The translations under genes were made by a program, and so were the position numbers. Shown here piece after piece: positions 1-5,668 of a stretch of 7,023 bases of DNA (position 1 is the first letter of the stretch; each line of letters opens with the position of its first letter). Source of the DNA: Amylibacter sp. (GTDB lineage Bacteria > Pseudomonadota > Alphaproteobacteria > Rhodobacterales > Rhodobacteraceae). Below the pieces are notes generated by a model. That model saw nothing but the letters and a program-made list of their open reading frames with translations. It did no database searches and had not been told where the DNA came from. The DNA lies in assembly GCA_030625465.1 (NCBI GenBank), contig DAOUQS010000105.1, positions 1 to 7,023 on the forward strand, read 5' to 3'.

Positions 1-60
1 AAACCTGTGGCGGAAGATGCCCGCACAGCGTTGCAAAAGCTGGTGGATAAATTCAGATGA
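1..60 (+). CDS. 3' end of an unidentified upstream gene (partial)
   Basis: The first reading frame is open from base 1 and ends at TGA at 58-60, giving a 19-residue tail that ends LQKLVDKFR. Its composition (Ala, Lys, Asp, Leu; probably helical) is plausible for a real C-terminus. The other two forward frames give less natural peptides, rich in Trp and Cys. Nothing here identifies a family. The gap of 96 bases to nfu contains its own promoter-like elements, so this gene is probably a separate transcription unit. The fragment is too short for firm support. Confidence 0.45.
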   Translation, partial: KPVAEDARTALQKLVDKFR

Positions 61-79
61 CAGGGTTGGCACGGGCGAT

Positions 80-94
80 TTAGAACGATTCTAA
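80..94. promoter_or_regulatory. Irr box / iron control element (ICE) candidate
   Basis: TTAGAA-CGA-TTCTAA is a perfect 6+6 inverted repeat with a 3-base spacer, and a further T at 79 extends the left arm. This agrees with the iron control element bound by Irr, the haem-responsive Fur-family regulator of Alphaproteobacteria, whose consensus I recall as TTTAGAA-N3-TTCTAAA. The single departure is G instead of A at 95. The repeat is centred near base 87 and ends 6 bases before a consensus -35 hexamer. It therefore lies upstream of RNA polymerase's core contacts, not over the -10. That placement could allow activation as well as repression. The downstream gene, an Fe-S carrier, fits iron control. 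Binding by Irr is inferred. Confidence 0.7.
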
Positions 95-100
95 GCCAGC

Positions 101-129
101 TTGACAACACACCGCACGAAGCGCATATT
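101..129 (+). promoter_or_regulatory. Sigma70-type promoter of the nfu-tsaB-rimI unit
   Basis: A perfect -35 hexamer TTGACA lies at 101-106. A 17-base spacer leads to CATATT at 124-129, which matches four of six positions of the -10 consensus. Transcription would start near 135-137, leaving a leader of about 20 bases before the nfu ATG at 157. A good ribosome site, AAGGA at 143-147, sits 9 bases before that ATG. The -10 is only moderate, so this promoter may depend on a regulator bound at the adjacent inverted repeat. Confidence 0.55.
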
Positions 130-156
130 TATTGCAACTTAAAAGGATAAAAACAG

Positions 157-720
157 ATGTTTATTCAAACAGAATCCACACCGAATCCGGCCACATTAAA
201 ATTCTTGCCTGGCCAGGCGGTAATGCCAACCGGCACAGCGGATTTCCCCACATCCGAAGCCGCAACCAATTCACCATTGGCGTTGCGTATCTTTGCGATT
301 GAAGGCGTGACCGATTTGTTTTTCGGGCCTGACTTCATCACGGTTACAAAAAACGACCCCATTGACTGGTACCATATCAAACCCGCTATTCTGGGCGCAA
401 TCATGGAGCATTTCCAATCCGGCCAACCAGTAATGGAAGGCGAAGGGCTTGCAGCCTCTGGGCACGCAGAACACAGCGGTGAAAACGCGGAAATTGTAAT
501 CCAGATCAAAGAGTTACTGGATACCCGCGTACGCCCTGCGGTGGCACAAGACGGTGGTGATATCACATTCCACGGCTTTGAAAACGGTGTGGTTTACCTG
601 CATATGCAAGGCGCTTGCGCCGGTTGCCCGTCGTCCACAATCACACTGAAAATGGGTATCGAAAACCTGTTACGCCATTACATCCCCGAAGTAACCGAGG
701 TGCGCCCCGTTGCCGCCTAA
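157..720 (+). CDS. nfu: Nfu-type iron-sulfur cluster carrier (NifU family)
   Basis: This 187-residue cytoplasmic protein is expected to carry a 4Fe-4S cluster, made on a Suf or Isc scaffold, and pass it to late-acting Fe-S apoproteins. The N-terminal Nfu_N domain (about 1-90) opens with the hallmark TESTPNPATLKFLPG. A short polar linker (about 95-110) joins it to the C-terminal NifU domain (about 112-183), which carries GACAGCPSST with the cluster cysteines C154 and C157. The order matches eukaryotic NFU1 and its alphaproteobacterial orthologues. It differs from E. coli NfuA, whose N-terminal part is a degenerate A-type domain. Length is normal for the family. The ATG has a good Shine-Dalgarno 9 bases upstream. 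It is the first gene of a unit with tsaB and rimI, preceded by an Irr-like box. Family assignment is firm; the client proteins are unknown. Confidence 0.95.
   Translation: MFIQTESTPNPATLKFLPGQAVMPTGTADFPTSEAATNSPLALRIFAIEGVTDLFFGPDFITVTKNDPIDWYHIKPAILGAIMEHFQSGQPVMEGEGLAASGHAEHSGENAEIVIQIKELLDTRVRPAVAQDGGDITFHGFENGVVYLHMQGACAGCPSSTITLKMGIENLLRHYIPEVTEVRPVAA
697..702 (+). promoter_or_regulatory. Ribosome binding site supporting the TTG start of tsaB
   Basis: GAGGTG lies inside the end of nfu, 7 bases before TTG at 710. No ATG or GTG start in the tsaB frame is available at the right place relative to the conserved N-terminus (LILAFDTS). The site therefore decides the TTG start and places initiation within nfu, as expected for translational coupling. 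Confidence 0.6.
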
Positions 721-1354
721 ACCCCTTATACTGGCATTTGACACATCGGCTGCACATTGTGCAGCCGCTTTGCTGTCAGGGGACAAGGTTCATCATGCGC
801 GGCTGGAACCGATGCATAAAGGCCAGGCGGAACGGTTGTTTCCATTGCTGGAAGAGGTTCTGGCAGATTGTGGCAAACAATGGTCTGATCTTGATGCCAT
901 CGGGGTTTGCACCGGCCCCGGGAATTTCACTGGCGTGCGCATTGCGGTCGCCTCGGCGCGCGGACTGGCTTTGTCGCTGGGCATTCCGGCCATCGGGATC
1001 ACAAAACTGGAAGCCATGGCTTACGGCACCAAAGGGTTCGTCAGGCCAATTCTGGATGCACGGCGCGACCGGGTCTATACGCAAGCTTTCGAAAATGGTC
1101 TGGCCTTGGATGCGTCGCAGATGATGGCTTTAGCGGATATTTATGACCAATTGGAAGATAATACAGCAGTGCGCGTGATCGCGGATGAAGCACTGGACAT
1201 TGCAAATGCCCAAGCCGTTGACGGGCTTGTTGTGGCCGTGGGTCACCTTGCGGCGCAACGCTGTGCGCAGGACCAGCCGCGCCCTGCCCCGTTGTATTTA
1301 CGTCCGGCAGATGCGGCCCTGCCATCGGACCCGCCTGTGGTGATTTTGCCGTGA
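710..1354 (+). CDS. tsaB: tRNA threonylcarbamoyladenosine synthesis protein TsaB
   Basis: TsaB is the inactive paralogue of TsaD in the ASKHA fold. It bridges TsaD and TsaE in the bacterial complex that moves threonylcarbamoyl from TC-AMP (made by TsaC) to A37 of ANN-decoding tRNAs, giving t6A. The 214-residue product has the expected start, LILAFDTS (6-13), the signature TGPGNFTGVRIAVASARGLA (68-87), the ILDARRDRVYTQAF segment (114-127) and the usual C-terminal PLYLRPADA (194-202). Length is normal. The start is TTG at 710, overlapping the nfu stop by 11 bases, with GAGGTG 7 bases upstream. The stop overlaps the GTG of rimI by four bases (GTGA). The tsaB-rimI pairing is common in bacteria and supports the call. 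Confidence 0.95.
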   Translation: MPPKPLILAFDTSAAHCAAALLSGDKVHHARLEPMHKGQAERLFPLLEEVLADCGKQWSDLDAIGVCTGPGNFTGVRIAVASARGLALSLGIPAIGITKLEAMAYGTKGFVRPILDARRDRVYTQAFENGLALDASQMMALADIYDQLEDNTAVRVIADEALDIANAQAVDGLVVAVGHLAAQRCAQDQPRPAPLYLRPADAALPSDPPVVILP

Positions 1355-1761
1355 CCCCGAAACAACTGGCGGCATTACATGCAAAATGTTTCAGCCAGCC
1401 ACGGCCTTGGGATGCACAAGAATTTACCGGTTTATTAAACAGCAACGCGGTTTTTTTGTGCAGGGCCGCATATGGGTTCGCATTGGGGCGGGTTGCCGGG
1501 CCGGAAGTAGAGCTGCTGACAATTGCAGTTGACCCTGATTATCGCCGCCAAGGGCTGGCACATGATCTGATGCGCGATTTTGAACAAATGGCAAAAGAAA
1601 ACGGCGCAAGGGACGCTTTTTTGGAAGTCGCCGAGAATAATATTGCCGCAATCGGGCTTTATCAGCGGCGCGGCTTTACCCAAACGGGCCTGCGTAAAGA
1701 CTATTACGCAAGCCTGAAAGGCCCGCGCATTTCCGCAATTGTTATGAATAAACCGCTTTAA
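1351..1761 (+). CDS. rimI: GNAT N-acetyltransferase, RimI family
   Basis: RimI acetylates the N-terminal alpha-amino group of ribosomal protein S18 in enterobacteria, using acetyl-CoA; in other bacteria it may have wider targets. The 136-residue protein is a single GNAT domain. Motif A spans about 56-74, with strand LTIAVDP, then YRRQGLAHDLM, whose RRQGLA is the acetyl-CoA pyrophosphate loop. LEVAENNIAAIGLYQRRGF (91-109) is the typical motif B. K116-D117-Y118-Y119 corresponds to the NYY segment carrying the RimI general-acid tyrosine. The GTG start shares GTGA with the tsaB stop, and GGTGAT 6 bases upstream can serve as ribosome site. It lacks the extended N-terminus of some family members but is complete as a GNAT. 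Its stop interlocks with that of the convergent SDR gene. The family is sure; the exact protein substrate is inferred. Confidence 0.9.
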   Translation: MTPKQLAALHAKCFSQPRPWDAQEFTGLLNSNAVFLCRAAYGFALGRVAGPEVELLTIAVDPDYRRQGLAHDLMRDFEQMAKENGARDAFLEVAENNIAAIGLYQRRGFTQTGLRKDYYASLKGPRISAIVMNKPL

Positions 1762-2468
1762 CCACGCCCGACAAAAGGCATTTTATTGGCCATAATTGTC
1801 ATCGACAAGATATTGGTATCAAGCGGCAGGTTCGCCATATTGAAAACTGCGCGCGCCGCATCGTGCACATCCATTGTCTCCATCGGCACACCGGTATTCT
1901 TGATAAGGTTTTCAACCATTTCGGTACGCGCATTGCCAATGTCTATTTGGCCACAGCAAATGCCCAGATCACGCCCGTCCAGCGAAATCGATTTCGTCAA
2001 ACCGGTAATAGCGTGTTTGGTGGCGGTATAAGCGACCGAATTTATACGCGGCGTGACCGCAGAAATAGAGCCGTTGTTAATGATACGCCCCCCCGCAACC
2101 GTCATATGGCGAAAGGCTTCGCGGGCACACAAAAACATGCCTGTAAGATTTACATCGACCGAAGTTTGCCAGCTTTCCAGTGTCACCGCATCAAAACGGC
2201 CCGAAGCCGGAAAAATGCCTGCATTGTTAAACAGCGCATCAATGTGACCAAAGTGATCAGCGGCTTTTGCAAAGGCGGCGATAACCGAAGCTTCATTGGT
2301 CACATCACAGGTGATTGCCAGCGCATTTTTGTGGCCATGCGCCAGTTCTTCCAACTTTTCCAAACGCCGCGCAAGCAGGGCGACATTCCAACCCTCTGCG
2401 ATGAATTTTTGTGCAGTGGCCGCACCGATGCCACTACTGGCCCCGGTTATCAGAATTGTTTTTGTCAT
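1758..2468 (-). CDS. Short-chain dehydrogenase/reductase (SDR), classical type
   Basis: This 236-residue cytoplasmic NAD(P)-dependent oxidoreductase has a complete Rossmann fold. The cofactor motif TGASSGIG is at 8-15. R34-R35, after the second strand (VALLARR), suggest preference for NADP(H). D55 (CDVT) follows, then NNAG at 81-84. The catalytic tetrad is N107, S134, Y147 and K151, in VNLTG, NNGSIS and YTATK. Length is ordinary for a classical SDR. The C-terminal half, with CCGQIDIGNARTEM, resembles a group of uncharacterised SDRs common in Proteobacteria; no substrate can be assigned. The ATG start is preceded by GGGGATAGG on the minus strand, close to the start. It is divergent from the ureohydrolase gene across 75 bases, and its stop overlaps that of rimI, leaving no room for an intergenic terminator. 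Confidence 0.9.
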   Translation of the reverse strand: MTKTILITGASSGIGAATAQKFIAEGWNVALLARRLEKLEELAHGHKNALAITCDVTNEASVIAAFAKAADHFGHIDALFNNAGIFPASGRFDAVTLESWQTSVDVNLTGMFLCAREAFRHMTVAGGRIINNGSISAVTPRINSVAYTATKHAITGLTKSISLDGRDLGICCGQIDIGNARTEMVENLIKNTGVPMETMDVHDAARAVFNMANLPLDTNILSMTIMANKMPFVGRG

Positions 2469-2543
2469 CCTATCCCCATATTATCTTGCTAAACGCGCGC
2501 GTTACATGCCTATTAGTTTAGACACGGAATATGGACTTCGACA
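2469..2543. promoter_or_regulatory. Divergent control region between the SDR and ureohydrolase genes
   Basis: The 75-base gap must hold the promoters of both divergent genes. It contains a perfect 12-base palindrome AACGCGCGCGTT at 2492-2503, and a wider inverted repeat CTAAAC (2489-2494) / GTTTAG (2516-2521). On the minus strand, GATAAT (2485-2480) is a good -10 match, but no good -35 lies 16-18 bases upstream. On the plus strand TTGCTA (2486-2491) and TATTAG (2511-2516) are weak, with a 19-base spacer that would contain the palindrome. A shared operator is plausible but not shown. Confidence 0.35.
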
Positions 2544-3527
2544 ATGACCAAATCAGATAAATCATTTTTCCAACCGGTTTCGGGTATGGAGTTGCCACGT
2601 TTTGCAGGCATTCCGACGTTCATGCGTTTGCCCGCGATTGATCTGGACGACCCGAAAATTGCAGATGTGGATATCGGCCTGATCGGGGTGCCTTGGGATG
2701 CGGGCACCACCAACCGTCCCGGGCCACGCCACGGCCCGCGCCAATTGCGGGATTATTCCACCATGATCCGATCCACCAATGCGGCAACGGGCCTTAAACC
2801 GTTCGAGATGGCGAATTGCGCTGATCTGGGTGATGTCGGCGGCAATCCTGCCGACCTGCAAGATGCGATGGAAAAAATCACCGCCTATTATATGGAAATA
2901 AAAACCAAGGGCATTGTGCCAATGACCGCAGGCGGCGATCATCTGACATCACTGCCGGTCTTGCGCGCCTTGGCCAGTGACGGGCCGTTGGGGATGATCC
3001 ATTTTGATGCCCATACCGACCTGTTCAAGGATTATTTCGGTGGCTTCAAATACACCCACGGCACCCCGTTTCGCCGCGCCATCGAAGAAGGCCTGCTTGA
3101 CCCAAAACGGGTGATCCAGATCGGCATACGCGGCACATCATACGGCGGCGAGGATATCGAGTTTGGCCGTGCCAATGGCGTGACAATCATCGAGATCGAA
3201 GAATTCTTTGAACGCGGCATCAAGGATGTGATGGCCCAAGCGCGCGCCGTTGTGGGTGATCAGCCAACCTATTGCAGCTTCGATATAGATTTCGTCGACC
3301 CGGCCTATGCGCCCGGCACCGGCACGCCCGAAATCGGCGGGCCAACCAGCTTTCAAGCGCAACAGGTGATCCGTGAAATGGCAGGTGTTAATCTGATCGG
3401 TGCCGACTTGGTCGAGGTTTCCCCCCCGTTTGACCCATCGGGTGGCACCGCATGGCTGGGCGTTTCCCTAATATTTGAAATCTTATGCATGCTGGCCAGC
3501 GCACTTGACCGGCGGCGCAATATTTAG
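2544..3527 (+). CDS. speB: Ureohydrolase, agmatinase family
   Basis: Members of this arginase/agmatinase superfamily hydrolyse a guanidino group to an amine plus urea at a binuclear metal centre, usually manganese. The 327-residue protein has all three signatures: GGDH (130-133), DAHTD (155-159) and SFDIDFVDPAYAPGTGTPE (245-263). These give the six expected metal ligands H133, D155, H157, D159, D247 and D249; E291 (EVSPP) is the conserved late glutamate. Agmatinase (agmatine to putrescine, polyamine synthesis) is the usual label. However, guanidinobutyrase, guanidinopropionase and the newer guanidine hydrolases share these motifs, so the substrate is uncertain and speB is provisional. The ATG at 2544 has only a weak ribosome site (GGA at 2533-2535). 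The permease gene follows after 74 bases on the same strand; co-transcription is possible. Length is normal and no residue is missing. Confidence 0.9.
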   Translation: MTKSDKSFFQPVSGMELPRFAGIPTFMRLPAIDLDDPKIADVDIGLIGVPWDAGTTNRPGPRHGPRQLRDYSTMIRSTNAATGLKPFEMANCADLGDVGGNPADLQDAMEKITAYYMEIKTKGIVPMTAGGDHLTSLPVLRALASDGPLGMIHFDAHTDLFKDYFGGFKYTHGTPFRRAIEEGLLDPKRVIQIGIRGTSYGGEDIEFGRANGVTIIEIEEFFERGIKDVMAQARAVVGDQPTYCSFDIDFVDPAYAPGTGTPEIGGPTSFQAQQVIREMAGVNLIGADLVEVSPPFDPSGGTAWLGVSLIFEILCMLASALDRRRNI

Positions 3528-3585
3528 CGCTACTCCCTTGTTGTAAAACCCACAATCGCCTATCATCCTTGAACCACATGTATTT

Positions 3586-3593
3586 AAGGGGGA
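3586..3593 (+). promoter_or_regulatory. Strong ribosome binding site fixing the permease start at 3602
   Basis: AAGGGGGA ends 8 bases before ATG at 3602. Two in-frame starts further upstream, TTG at 3569 and ATG at 3578, have no comparable site and would place the ribosome site inside the coding sequence. The start at 3602 is therefore preferred. Confidence 0.7.
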
Positions 3594-3601
3594 ATAACCG
3601 C

Positions 3602-5488
3602 ATGGAGCCAATTAGCCTGACGTTTGAAATGATGGTTGTGCTGGGCTTGCTGGGCTTTACTATATTCCTGTTTGTCTCCGAAGTAATCCGTGTCGATCTG
3701 GCAGGGCTGCTGGTGATGGTGATCCTTGGCGGGTTAAGCTATCTGCCGGGCCTAGGCGATCTGGCCGATGTCACACATCTGTTTGACGGCTTTGCATCCA
3801 ACGCGGTAATCTCGATCATTGCAGTGATGATTATCGGGGCGGGTCTGGATAAAACCGGCCTGATGACCAAAGTTGCCGCCATGATCCTGAAATTTGGCGG
3901 CTCGACCGAAAAACGCGTCGTCCCGATTATATCCGGTACTGTCGGGGTGATTTCCAGCTTTTTGCAAAACGTCGGGGCCGCGGCATTGTTCCTGCCTGTG
4001 GTCGCACGCATTTCATCACGCACCGAAATCCCCTTGGGCCGCTTGCTGATGCCGATGGGATTTTGTGCCATCCTAGGCGGCACCATGACCATGGTTGGCT
4101 CATCCCCGCTGATCCTGCTGAACGATCTGTTGATCACCGCAAACAAAGACTTGCCCGCAGATGCACAAATGGCCCCTTTCAGCCTGTTTTCAGTTGCACC
4201 CGTCGGGGCGGCACTAATCGTATCGGGCATCCTTTATTTCGTCTTATTCGGCCGTTGGGTTTTACCGAAAACCGCGGCCCGGGCGGATGCCAGCTCGGCC
4301 CAGTCTATCAAGGACTACCTGAAACGGCTTTACGGGCTGAAAGCCGATATTGTCGAGGTCATCATCCCCGAAGGCAACATTCTGATAGACGAGACATTGG
4401 GCGAAATTATGGATGCGCACCACATGTCTATTATCGGGTCTTATTACAACGGGCAGCGCTGGCTGGCACCGCTGGTCACGACAAAAATCCAGGCGCCATG
4501 CCGCTTGGCTATTCTGGGCCGCAAAAAGGTGATCGAGGAGTTTGCCGATCTCTATAACCTTACAATTCTGCCGGGCCTTGAGATTTTTCGCGAGGAATAT
4601 ACCGCGACGAAATCAGGCGTGGCTGAAATCGTCATCCCGCCGGACAGCGGCGTTATCGGCAAGTCGGCCCGCGAAGTGCGCCTGCGCGGCACATATGGTC
4701 TGAACCTGCTGGCTATTCACCGTGGCGACGAGACCCTAAGCCGGGTTGAAACCAAAGAACATACTGCCTGTCTTCTGGGGCAGGAACCGATACATGCAGG
4801 CGATACGCTGGTGGTCCATGCCCAATGGGAAAATCTGGCGCGCGCATCTAAAAACCGCGACTTTGTCGTTGTAACCTCGGATTACCCGCAAGAGGAATTA
4901 CGCCCGCACAAGGTTGGCTGGGCACTGCTTTTCTTCGGCATCGCCTTGGCCTTGATCCTGCTTACCGATGTGCGCCTGTCACTGGCCCTGCTGGTCGGCG
5001 CGGTCGGCATGATATTGTCGCGCGTGATCTCGATCGACGAGGCTTACGGCGCGGTTGGCTGGAACACCGTGTTCTTGCTGGCCAGCCTGATCCCGCTGGG
5101 CCACGCGGTGCAATCAAGCGGCACGGCGGAATGGATAGCGCAACAAGTGTTGATCCTGCTGGACGGCTGGCCGATCTGGGCTTTACAAACCGGTGTGGCG
5201 GTATTGGCCACAGTATTTACGCTGATCATGTCCAACGTCGGGGCCACGGTACTGCTGGTCCCCTTGGCGGTATCCATCGCCGTCGCTTCGGGTGGAGACC
5301 CTGCGGTTTTCGCCATGACCGTCGCCATATCCACCTCGAACTCGTTCCTGATCCCGACCCACCAGGTCAACGCCCTGATCATGGGCCCCGCAGGCTACCG
5401 CGTAAAAGACTTCGTCAAAACAGGTGGCATCATGACAATCATATTCCTTGTGGTCTCAATGCTAATGATGAACGTGGTGTTTGGTTAG
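3602..5488 (+). CDS. SLC13-family permease with two RCK_C (TrkA_C) domains
   Basis: This is a 628-residue inner-membrane transporter of the ion transporter / SLC13 (divalent anion:Na+ symporter) superfamily. The N-terminal membrane half spans about 10-220. It includes a re-entrant-type segment SSFLQNVGAAALFLPV (118-133) and GGTMTMVGSSP (159-169). A cytoplasmic insert of about 200 residues follows, with two RCK_C/TrkA_C domains at about 245-328 and 338-420. The second membrane half (about 437-627) carries SNVGATVLLVPL (544-555) and the SFLIPTHQVNALIMGPAGY region (581-599). The two similar re-entrant motifs reflect the internal repeat of the fold. Relatives with this layout include sulfate transporters of algae and cyanobacteria and many uncharacterised bacterial proteins. 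Sulfate, dicarboxylates or other small anions are possible; the sequence does not decide. It follows the ureohydrolase by 74 bases. Confidence 0.9.
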   Translation: MEPISLTFEMMVVLGLLGFTIFLFVSEVIRVDLAGLLVMVILGGLSYLPGLGDLADVTHLFDGFASNAVISIIAVMIIGAGLDKTGLMTKVAAMILKFGGSTEKRVVPIISGTVGVISSFLQNVGAAALFLPVVARISSRTEIPLGRLLMPMGFCAILGGTMTMVGSSPLILLNDLLITANKDLPADAQMAPFSLFSVAPVGAALIVSGILYFVLFGRWVLPKTAARADASSAQSIKDYLKRLYGLKADIVEVIIPEGNILIDETLGEIMDAHHMSIIGSYYNGQRWLAPLVTTKIQAPCRLAILGRKKVIEEFADLYNLTILPGLEIFREEYTATKSGVAEIVIPPDSGVIGKSAREVRLRGTYGLNLLAIHRGDETLSRVETKEHTACLLGQEPIHAGDTLVVHAQWENLARASKNRDFVVVTSDYPQEELRPHKVGWALLFFGIALALILLTDVRLSLALLVGAVGMILSRVISIDEAYGAVGWNTVFLLASLIPLGHAVQSSGTAEWIAQQVLILLDGWPIWALQTGVAVLATVFTLIMSNVGATVLLVPLAVSIAVASGGDPAVFAMTVAISTSNSFLIPTHQVNALIMGPAGYRVKDFVKTGGIMTIIFLVVSMLMMNVVFG

Positions 5489-5668
5489 TTTCGCGTTGGG
5501 GGCACTGGCAGCGTTTGAATGGCGGGGATTAGCATCCATCATTACCGGATACCCGTGCACCGTAATTTTATTCTCATGGTTTGCAGGCAAACTACCGCCA
5601 GCCAGCGGATGCACCGCATTCCTTTTGAAATCGCCACTGAATTTTGCATTGCCCGTAGATAATTCAAT
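5489..5668. other. Intergenic region between convergent permease and pyruvyl transferase genes
   Basis: This 180-base gap separates two converging genes and marks the change from the moderate-GC part of the window to the AT-rich segment. Apart from the candidate terminator, it holds GTTTGC-AG-GCAAAC (5579-5592), a perfect inverted repeat whose 2-base loop is too tight for a good RNA hairpin, and GCGG-N5-CCGC at about 5606-5618. I see no coding sequence, repeat family or mobile-element end here. Confidence 0.5.
5541..5569 (+). terminator. Candidate Rho-independent terminator after the permease
   Basis: ATTACCGG (5541-5548) can pair with CCGTAAT (5560-5566), giving seven base pairs with one bulged C and an 11-base loop. 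The stem runs directly into TTTTATT. It lies about 50 bases after the permease stop and points in the right direction. The stem is AT-rich at its base, so it is a modest terminator at best. On the minus strand no T-run follows the hairpin, so it does not serve the convergent gene. Confidence 0.35.

Noticed and set aside
165..566. Open frame on the minus strand inside nfu (133 codons), plus a smaller one at 271-474
   Set aside because: It lies wholly opposite a clearly conserved gene, has no recognisable motif and a low-complexity Ser/Pro composition typical of antisense frames.
615..1124. Open + strand frame of 169 codons bridging nfu and tsaB
   Set aside because: It overlaps two certain genes in another frame, and its product is rich in Trp, Arg and Cys, without family resemblance.
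1863..2492. Long + strand open frame (209 codons) opposite the SDR gene
   Set aside because: The SDR frame carries all catalytic motifs. The opposite frame is a basic, Cys- and His-rich sequence without a domain and is best explained as a shadow.
3569..3601. Earlier starts for the permease (TTG at 3569, ATG at 3578)
   Set aside because: They lack a ribosome site, while AAGGGGGA is ideally spaced for the ATG at 3602; the extra 11 residues are polar and do not belong to a membrane segment.
5579..5592. GTTTGC-AG-GCAAAC inverted repeat as a terminator
   Set aside because: The two-base loop is too small for a full hairpin, no T-run follows on either strand, and the stem is short.
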